Made by a program: the position numbers and the translations under genes. From B10-G9 sp964627755 (GTDB taxonomy: Bacteria > Chloroflexota > Anaerolineae > Anaerolineales > UBA11858): a stretch of DNA of 64,000 nt. Location: contig CAZVIH010000004.1 in NCBI GenBank assembly GCA_964627755.1, positions 1-64,000 on the forward strand, read 5' to 3'. The notes beneath the pieces were generated by a model, which had not been told where the DNA came from, searched no databases, and was given only the letters and a program-made list of their open reading frames with translations. Shown here in pieces: positions 58,268 to 64,000 of the stretch. The number at the start of each line of letters is the position of its first letter. Position 1 is the first letter of the stretch.

Positions 58268-59878
58268 TCAGTTATTTGATCTTTTCAGTCGAAAACTGTG
58301 GTCTCCAAAACGAACTTCATCATCCTCGTTCAGTGAGATCGGCTGGTTTTTTTCCAGGCGGGTATCATTCACAAAGGAACCGTTGGTGCTGCCCAGATCG
58401 ATCAGCTCGATCGTATCTCCGGCGATCAAAAATCGGGCATGATGGCGGGAGATCTTCTCAGCCGGGATATGGATCTCATTGGTTGCTGAGCGTCCCACCC
58501 GGTTTTCTCCATCCACCAGGTGGAAGATATCACCCAAGGGGGATTCGAGGATATAGCTCTTCTCTTCCGGAGTTTCTTCCCCTCCTGGGCTGGTTTCTTC
58601 CGGTTTTACAGCGGCGAGGGCTTCGATATCCCCCATGAATAACAGGCTGGGCCGGGCCCGTTCGCTGGCAGCGCCGTATTCCAGGCTGGTGCCTACAACG
58701 ACACTTTCATCGGGGTTGTCAGCCAGGATCAGGTCCTTGCCGGGAAAGCGCTCTTCCAGATGTTTGTAGATCGAATACAGCTGGGAGCCGCCGCCCACCA
58801 GAACGATCTGCCCGATCTGGTCCTCATCCAGGCCAATTGCTTTCAGGCCATTCTCAACCAGGTTGGAAAAGTTCCTGGCCAGGCCGCTGGTGATATCCTG
58901 GAATTTGCCTTTATCAAGTTTGACCATACCCCGGAAGATCTCACCGTCGCGCATCACCAGGGTAACAGTCCTTTGCGGGACGCGTGAAGTATCCTCATCA
59001 AAGAGCAGCTGGCGGCTGAGGGATTCCTTGAGACGTTTGGCTACATTGCGTAATGAAAGCAGTGCCCCGGGGTCTTCGGCGATAGCGGAGGCCGGGATGC
59101 GCAGTTCATCGGCAATGCTGTTGGCCAGCTGGGTATCGTAGTGGCCGCCGCCAAAAGCCTCACCGTAGCGGCCGATGAAGATCAATTCCCCACTGCGGGG
59201 ATCAACTTCTCCAGCTACCAGGTCTGTGGTGCTGCCGCCCACATCCACGATCAGAGTTGATTTGCCTGCAGATAGATGCTGGAGGTGACCCTGCCTTTTC
59301 AGGCTCAGGATGGCTCCTTCTGGTTCAGAGACAAAGCGGATGTTTTCGTGCACCTCTTCCGGCAGGCAGTTCTTGACGACTTTGGAAAAATCATCAAAGA
59401 TCACACCCGCATGAGCGGTTTGCCAGTGGACGGGATAAGCAAAAGCAAATACAGCTCTCGCATCAAAACTGCCCGTGCGCCACTTTTCCCGCAAGAGCTG
59501 GGCCAGCACCGCGTCCAGCATCAGGCGCGTGAAGGTCAGCGCCTGCTGGTGGGTGTAGCGCAGCTGGTGAGGTTCGGGATTGGGATCGAGGTGGGCGCCG
59601 ATGCAGGGTTTAAAGTAGTCCCGGATCCGAAGCCGGTTGGATTCGTCATCCACCTGGCTCTGGGCCATATCTCCGTAGCAGTCCAGCTCAGTGCCATCCG
59701 GGGTCAGCAGCAGTATGGCCGGCAGGCGCCGGTCGACAAAGCTGGTCAGGGGAGAGGGACTGGGCTCACCGATCAGGTGGACGCGGTTGCCCACCAGGTC
59801 ATACTGGGAGCGGTACAGGCGCCAGTTGGTGGCGCCGCAGTCAAAGGCGAAGAGGGTTTTCTGCTCTGTGTTTGCCAT
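58268..59878 (-). CDS. Hsp70/actin-like ATPase fused to a C-terminal FHA domain
   Basis: 536 residues. Residues 1-400 have the actin-fold ATPase motifs FAFDCGATNW (phosphate 1), IVDVGGSTTDL (phosphate 2) and IVLVGGGSQLYSI (adenosine). Residues about 446-533 form an FHA domain with GRSATNEIHI, SRHHARF and LGSTNGSFVN, which binds phosphothreonine. The fusion is unusual: an Hsp70-like or cytoskeletal ATPase with its own phospho-reader. The Ser/Thr kinase encoded 15 bp upstream is the obvious writer. The HerA-type ATPase gene starts 17 bp downstream. Confidence 0.9.
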   Translation of the reverse strand: MANTEQKTLFAFDCGATNWRLYRSQYDLVGNRVHLIGEPSPSPLTSFVDRRLPAILLLTPDGTELDCYGDMAQSQVDDESNRLRIRDYFKPCIGAHLDPNPEPHQLRYTHQQALTFTRLMLDAVLAQLLREKWRTGSFDARAVFAFAYPVHWQTAHAGVIFDDFSKVVKNCLPEEVHENIRFVSEPEGAILSLKRQGHLQHLSAGKSTLIVDVGGSTTDLVAGEVDPRSGELIFIGRYGEAFGGGHYDTQLANSIADELRIPASAIAEDPGALLSLRNVAKRLKESLSRQLLFDEDTSRVPQRTVTLVMRDGEIFRGMVKLDKGKFQDITSGLARNFSNLVENGLKAIGLDEDQIGQIVLVGGGSQLYSIYKHLEERFPGKDLILADNPDESVVVGTSLEYGAASERARPSLLFMGDIEALAAVKPEETSPGGEETPEEKSYILESPLGDIFHLVDGENRVGRSATNEIHIPAEKISRHHARFLIAGDTIELIDLGSTNGSFVNDTRLEKNQPISLNEDDEVRFGDHSFRLKRSNN

Positions 59879-59893
59879 TTAGTCTTCTCCCTG

Positions 59894-62377
59894 TTATTTG
59901 CTGTCCAGCCACTCTTGAACTTCCTGGCGTTCAATAATCTCAGGATTTCCCTCAGTCATTGCAAGGAAATTCTCAAAATCTTCCCGGGCTGGTTCGATCT
60001 CATCCAAAGCGCGATAACAAATACCTCGCCGGTAATGGATAAAGGAATCATCACTCCCCAGTGCAAGTGCTTCATTTGCATTATCAATGCACTCCTGCCA
60101 CTCGCCGACAGCGGAGTGAATATAAGCCCGCATATGATAGAAGAAACTGTTCCCCGGATCCAGTTCAATGGCCCGGCTGAGGTCCATGATCGCCTCCTCC
60201 GGGTTGTCGAACATCTCGAAGCGGATCATACCCATCAGCCAGTGGGCGCTGGCATTTTCCGGGTCAAGGGACAGGGCATGGTCCATAGCCCAGTGGGCTT
60301 CATCTTTGTTTTGGTCTTCCCCGGTATTGAAGTTGGCTTCCGCCAGACTGTACCAGGCGCCAAAATTATTCGGATCCAGTTCTGTGGCTGTCCTCAATTG
60401 TTCGATCGCGCCATAGAAATCTCCAAATTCCCGTTTAGCCTGGCCGAGTTGAACGTAGACCTCAGCCTCCCGGAAGCCAGTATTGAGGGCATTTTCGAAA
60501 GCCTCAATGGCCCCCCCCACATCCCCGGCGGCATAGAGATTTGTCCCCTCAAGGAAAAGTTCTTCGCCATTTCCCCAGGGAGCGTCCGGGTCCACTCCCG
60601 GCGGGTAGTAGGACACAGTAACTTTACGGAGGGTGACATTACCGTCCCCAGGATTGAAGCGGAAGTCATGCCCGCTGATAAGATTGGCAAATCTGGCATC
60701 GTTCAGGTCAAAAACCACGTTCTTGAATTCACCCGTATCTTTAAGTTCAACTATTTCAGTATCTTTTAATCTGCCATCACCAGACCCTCCTCCGGAGTGA
60801 GCATCATATTGCAAGACAAACCAATGATTGGTCAGATCCAGCTCACTGGCTTGATCGAGGTACTCAACTTCAACGCGGACATGTCCCTCTTCAGGCAGTT
60901 CAAATAGTAGATTATCATCAATATCAAATGTCAGGTACCAATCCTCAATATCATTATCACCATCTGAAGGTAATACTATTCCATTGCCGCTTTGGAAAAC
61001 ATGAGTTCCATCATCCATCTCAATGATTTCGAAATCTTGGTCTCCCCCCAGAACAATTTTCAGCTCTTCGTCTTGGTGTTCAAAATCAAAGAATATTTCT
61101 ACGGGAGTGCTGGGGTGACCTGGATCAGATTCTAATTCTTCATCGGAGGATGAGCTGGGTATTGAAGTTGACTCATTGGCTGCAGTAGCTCTTACTTGAA
61201 CAGCGTTGGTTGAAGTCGGGGTGGTGGGCGTGGTTCCTCCAAAATCGATCACCTGGGTCAGGATCACTCCCACAACAGCCAAAATACCCACTGCGCCAGC
61301 AATATAAACCCAGAGAGGGATCTTTTTCTTTTCCCCCTTGGGTTTTGGAGCTGATTTTTCTTTGGCCTTCCTCTCAGCTGGGGTTTCTTCGGCTGGTTCT
61401 TCTTTTTTGGCTTCTGCCTCCATCACAATCGTGGCCTGCTCCATATCCTCGGCTTTCATGGTCACCGTGGGCGCTTCCAGGCCATCATCAACTATGGTTG
61501 GGGGCTCCTCAGCCGGGACTGCGATCGGCTCTGTGGATTCCAGGGCCTGAAGAGCAATCCGCAGGGCACCAACCAGTTCTACAGCGGAGGAGAATCTGCC
61601 TTCGGGCGATTTGGCCAGGGCGCGGTCGATCACTTCCTGGGCCGTGCTGGGCACGCCATCTACCAGCTCACTGATGGTAGGGACGGGATCGTTGATCTGT
61701 TTATGGACGATGCCGATCGGTGTTTTGGCATCGTAGGGAACCTGACCGGTGAGCATTTCAAAAGCCACCACACCCAGGGAGTAAATGTCGCTTTCTTCGG
61801 TGAGGTCATCTCCCCGGCCCTGCTCGGGAGACATATAGGCTGGCGTGCCAACCAGAGTTCCGGTAGCGGTAAATTTCTGGTCGCTGAGCAATTTGGCGAT
61901 ACCAAAATCTGTTAGGTAGGCTTTATTTTCGCTGTCGATCATGATATTGGAGGGTTTGATATCCCTGTGCAGCATGCCCTTGGAGTGGGCGTAATCCAGG
62001 GCGCTGGCGATATCATTGATGATCGATCCGATCAGCTTGATGGGCATGCGCTCCCCTTTGTTGCCCATCTCGACCAGCTTGGTATGGAGGTTGACCCCGT
62101 CAATATACTCCATCACCATAAAGATCAAACCTTCCTGGATATCAAAATCATACACCTGGACAATATTCGGGTGGCGCAGGTTAGCCACAGCTTTGGCTTC
62201 GCGTTTAAAGCGAGCCACAAAATCGCCCCCTTCCAGCAGGTAACTGTGCAGTACCTTAACAGCAACCTTGCGGTCCAGGTGGGTATGAACTCCCGCGTAT
62301 ACTTCCGCCATCCCTCCCTGGCCCAGGCGTTCAGTGATGCGATATTTTCCGATTTCTGTTCCAATTAAGCTAGCCAC
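59894..62377 (-). CDS. Membrane Ser/Thr protein kinase (PknB-type) with TPR domain
   Basis: 827 residues. The kinase domain (about 10-275) has LGQGGMAEVY, VAVKVL, LHRDIKPSN, TDFGIAK and GTPAYMSPEQ, so it should be active. A Pro/Glu-rich linker leads to one transmembrane helix (IPLWVYIAGAVGILAVVGVI, near 352-372). An extracytoplasmic part follows, with a beta-rich segment of carbohydrate-binding character (about 415-590), then TPR repeats to the end (about 610-820). The outside part may sense wall or surface material, with TPRs on the same side. The GTG start follows GAGGAGAGG. It heads the operon with the FHA/actin-like and HerA proteins. Confidence 0.93.
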   Translation of the reverse strand: MASLIGTEIGKYRITERLGQGGMAEVYAGVHTHLDRKVAVKVLHSYLLEGGDFVARFKREAKAVANLRHPNIVQVYDFDIQEGLIFMVMEYIDGVNLHTKLVEMGNKGERMPIKLIGSIINDIASALDYAHSKGMLHRDIKPSNIMIDSENKAYLTDFGIAKLLSDQKFTATGTLVGTPAYMSPEQGRGDDLTEESDIYSLGVVAFEMLTGQVPYDAKTPIGIVHKQINDPVPTISELVDGVPSTAQEVIDRALAKSPEGRFSSAVELVGALRIALQALESTEPIAVPAEEPPTIVDDGLEAPTVTMKAEDMEQATIVMEAEAKKEEPAEETPAERKAKEKSAPKPKGEKKKIPLWVYIAGAVGILAVVGVILTQVIDFGGTTPTTPTSTNAVQVRATAANESTSIPSSSSDEELESDPGHPSTPVEIFFDFEHQDEELKIVLGGDQDFEIIEMDDGTHVFQSGNGIVLPSDGDNDIEDWYLTFDIDDNLLFELPEEGHVRVEVEYLDQASELDLTNHWFVLQYDAHSGGGSGDGRLKDTEIVELKDTGEFKNVVFDLNDARFANLISGHDFRFNPGDGNVTLRKVTVSYYPPGVDPDAPWGNGEELFLEGTNLYAAGDVGGAIEAFENALNTGFREAEVYVQLGQAKREFGDFYGAIEQLRTATELDPNNFGAWYSLAEANFNTGEDQNKDEAHWAMDHALSLDPENASAHWLMGMIRFEMFDNPEEAIMDLSRAIELDPGNSFFYHMRAYIHSAVGEWQECIDNANEALALGSDDSFIHYRRGICYRALDEIEPAREDFENFLAMTEGNPEIIERQEVQEWLDSK

Positions 62378-62559
62378 GGTTCCTCTCCTCTTTGATCAAC
62401 TTCGCCCACCAATGCTGGAAAATCATCTATTCAATTATCATAGTTGAGAAATGGTAAAGATAAACATGAACGAGTTGCCGTGAGTGTTAAACTCCGCAAT
62501 ATGTCAAGCTGAAATTTATAGTAGCATGGTTACCTTTCAATTTCAAGGAGAAAGGTCGC

Positions 62560-62700
62560 TGCGCGACCGATAGGAGATGGGTGGGGCTCACTACGTTCAC
62601 GACGGATGACGAAGGCCCGGAGACGGGGAAGGGCGCTGCACGACAGACGGAAGACGGAGGACGGAGGACGGGATCTTCTCTGGGCTCAGGATAGGGAAAT
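62560..62700. repeat. Short GACGGAAGACGG-type repeat tract upstream of the kinase operon
   Basis: GACGGATGACGAAGG, GACAGACGGAAGACGGAGGA and related heptamers, in the 902-bp gap between the kinase gene and the lipoprotein gene. It is the same repeat as at 45304, 53995 and 54573. Confidence 0.7.
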
Positions 62701-62728
62701 GTAAAAGCAGAGGCTGGCGTTCCTGCTT

Positions 62729-63035
62729 GAGCCAAATATCGCTCTGACGCTCGTCCTCGATCGTTGCATATAGCCTCACCGGGGACGGTTCGGCGAGCAG
62801 GGGTAATGCGGATGAGGAACAGAGATGCGCGAATCTTATGCTGAGCCAAAAATCGCTCCGACGCTCGTCCTCGGGCGTCGCATATAGCCTCACCGGGGAC
62901 AGTTCGGGGAGCAGGGGTAATGCGGATGAGGAACAGAGATGCGCGAATCTTATGCTTGAGCCAAATATTGCTCCGACGCCCGTCCTCGGGCGTCGCATTT
63001 AGCCTCACCGGGGACAGTTCGGGGAGCAGGGGTGA
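62729..63035. repeat. 114/115-bp tandem repeat, about 2.7 copies
   Basis: Copies begin at 62729, 62843 and 62958, each with GAGCCAAAxATxGCTC, then GCCTCACCGGGGAC and GCAGGGGTAATGCGGATGAG. The second is a little shorter than the third period, and the last copy stops at about 63035. Identity is high (roughly nine in ten by eye). It has no gene that I can support. The rest of 62378-63279 holds only repeat tracts and a weak -10 region for the kinase. Confidence 0.88.
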
Positions 63036-63279
63036 GTGAGGCTGCGCTTCGTGACGGGGGACGGACCCTTCGACTGTGCGAAGAATAAATCTTGCTCCGC
63101 TCAGGGCAGCAGTGGGAGACGGGCGGGCTCACTAGGATTAAAAACTTACTGGACCTTAATCACCTTACTCCTTACGATTTACATTTTACTCGCCGAAGGT
63201 GCCTTCCATTTTTGTTATGCGGGATTATTCCAGGTAGGGATGGGATATAATATTTATCCAGTCATTAAGGGAAAAAATT

Positions 63280-63807
63280 ATGAATAAAAAGCTGATCATA
63301 CTTGTTATTTTGTTATTCTGTTTGCCGCTGTTTGCCTGTTCTGGTGATGAATCACCCGAACCGGTTGCACCCGCGGAATCACCTGAAATAAACCTGCCGG
63401 ATATCTCAGCAGAACCGACCGCCGCTCCGGATGACCCACAATCCGAGGCAAATTTTGTCACTACTATCGATCAAATTACCGGGACCTGGATCGCAACCGC
63501 AGATCAGGGTTATTTTGTGGCAGTGATCTCTCCGGATGGTATGTTCCGGGTTGCTTCTTCCTCGGAGGAAATGGAGAAAGGATCCACTGACAGTTGGAAG
63601 TTTACCTTTGAGGAAGACCAGATCAAAGCCACTGGTTATGCGCTTTGCCTGGGTGATACGGGAATTTACCTGGCAGAGATCAATCCAGACGGCACCCTGA
63701 AATTCATTACAATTTCTGATCCCTGTACCGGGCGGATAAGGAAAATGGATCGCAGTCTGCCCGGGCGCTTGACGCCTTATGATTTGATCTTCCATCTGGT
63801 AGAGTAG
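63280..63807 (+). CDS. Secreted lipoprotein of unknown function
   Basis: 175 residues. The signal peptide has KK, a hydrophobic core (LIILVILLFCLPLF) and the lipobox LFAC at 17-20, so the mature protein is anchored through Cys20. A Pro/Ala/Glu-rich linker (21-60) precedes a beta-like domain (TGTWIATADQGYFVAVISPDGMFRVASS) that resembles small lipocalin-like lipoproteins; this is a guess. Two further cysteines (CLGD and DPC) may form a disulfide. AAGGGA lies before the ATG. A terminator follows. Confidence 0.85.
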   Translation: MNKKLIILVILLFCLPLFACSGDESPEPVAPAESPEINLPDISAEPTAAPDDPQSEANFVTTIDQITGTWIATADQGYFVAVISPDGMFRVASSSEEMEKGSTDSWKFTFEEDQIKATGYALCLGDTGIYLAEINPDGTLKFITISDPCTGRIRKMDRSLPGRLTPYDLIFHLVE

Positions 63808-63830
63808 ATCAGATCTCCAGAAAATATAAA

Positions 63831-63862
63831 AACCTCTTTCTAAATCCGGAAAGAGGTTTTTT
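63831..63862 (+). terminator. Rho-independent terminator after the lipoprotein gene
   Basis: AACCTCTTTC (63831-63840) pairs perfectly with GAAAGAGGTT (63849-63858), followed by TTTT. The last 138 bases to the window end show no supportable gene. Confidence 0.92.
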
Positions 63863-64000
63863 GGTTAACAAGCTGGGTATTTAATCGAGTGATTGGCAAA
63901 TAAGAATGGGTTCCTAAATCCCTTTGGAATTACTATTACCGAAAATCATCATTAAACCGGCTATTATCAATATTAACCTTCTTTTCTTGAACCAGTGGTT

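Noticed and set aside
59276..60769. A 497-codon open frame on the plus strand
   Set aside because: It lies antisense to the FHA/actin-like and kinase genes, whose domains are clear; the frame is open because of codon bias on the other strand.
62487..63008. A 173-codon open frame on the minus strand with repeated RTVPGEA segments
   Set aside because: It comes from the 115-bp tandem repeat and the short-repeat tract; there is no ribosome site and no relation to a protein family.
1..64000. CRISPR array, rRNA operon, prophage or replication origin
   Set aside because: No regularly spaced direct repeats, rRNA sequence, phage structural genes or DnaA-box clusters were seen; the tandem repeats found are adjacent or coding.

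Overview
The window is bacterial, gene-dense chromosome of about 50 percent GC, most likely from an anaerobic Chloroflexota bacterium of the class Anaerolineae. This placement is inferred from the flavour of the proteins (a VorB-type 2-oxoacid:ferredoxin oxidoreductase, pyruvate phosphate dikinase, tryptophanase, DUF4013 and M29 families, a kinase/HerA gene set) and was not tested with a marker gene. The metabolism suggested is amino-acid and sugar fermentation. A SelB gene shows that the organism decodes UGA as selenocysteine.

Layout. 0-4.3 kb is an accessory zone: an IS110-family transposase, a C_GCAxxG_C_C redox protein whose first conserved cysteine codon is UGA (candidate selenoprotein), a cupin, two AT-rich methyltransferase genes with unusual spacers, and a 106-bp nested palindrome. 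4.4-13.1 kb is ordinary metabolism and housekeeping: aldo/keto reductase and tryptophanase, a metallo-hydrolase, RNase Y, RecX, a structured non-coding stretch, a probable protein-deglycation pair (LMW phosphatase and fructosamine-kinase family) and a GH13 enzyme. 13.2-21.3 kb holds ppdK, two membrane proteins, an intact IS3-family element inserted in the loop of a terminator, and a four-gene 2-oxoacid oxidoreductase operon. 21.5-22.8 kb is a ribosomal operon (L21, L27 and an L31 fused to a domain resembling the RNA polymerase alpha C-terminal domain). 22.8-29.9 kb is a co-directional run: tdk, hpt, CCA-adding enzyme, a Cys-cluster protein and a heterodimeric ABC exporter. 29.9-45.3 kb holds an M29 aminopeptidase, rsmA, a DUF89/ARMT1 protein, a YabE-like 3D-domain protein, the SRP RNA gene, tRNA-Ser(GGA), folK, three polytopic proteins resembling complex I membrane subunits, a coiled-coil protein, selB, two methyltransferases and a HEAT/AlkD-like protein.

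45.6-62.4 kb is the most unusual part. On the minus strand, in transcription order, it reads: membrane Ser/Thr kinase with TPRs, Hsp70/actin-like ATPase fused to FHA, HerA-type ATPase with Ser-rich loops, a Cys-motif protein, [a four-helix-bundle gene bracketed by inverted short-repeat tracts], a SET-domain methyltransferase, then four large acidic low-complexity proteins with related N-termini. Gene order, strand, tight spacing and domain logic (kinase to phospho-reader to motor to methyltransferase to repeat-rich clients) suggest one multi-component envelope or secretion-like system that I cannot match to a named one. The same short GACCGAAGAC-type repeat occurs between genes and in frame inside three of the acidic proteins. 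62.4-63.3 kb is repeat-rich non-coding DNA, including a 115-bp tandem repeat, followed by a lipoprotein gene.
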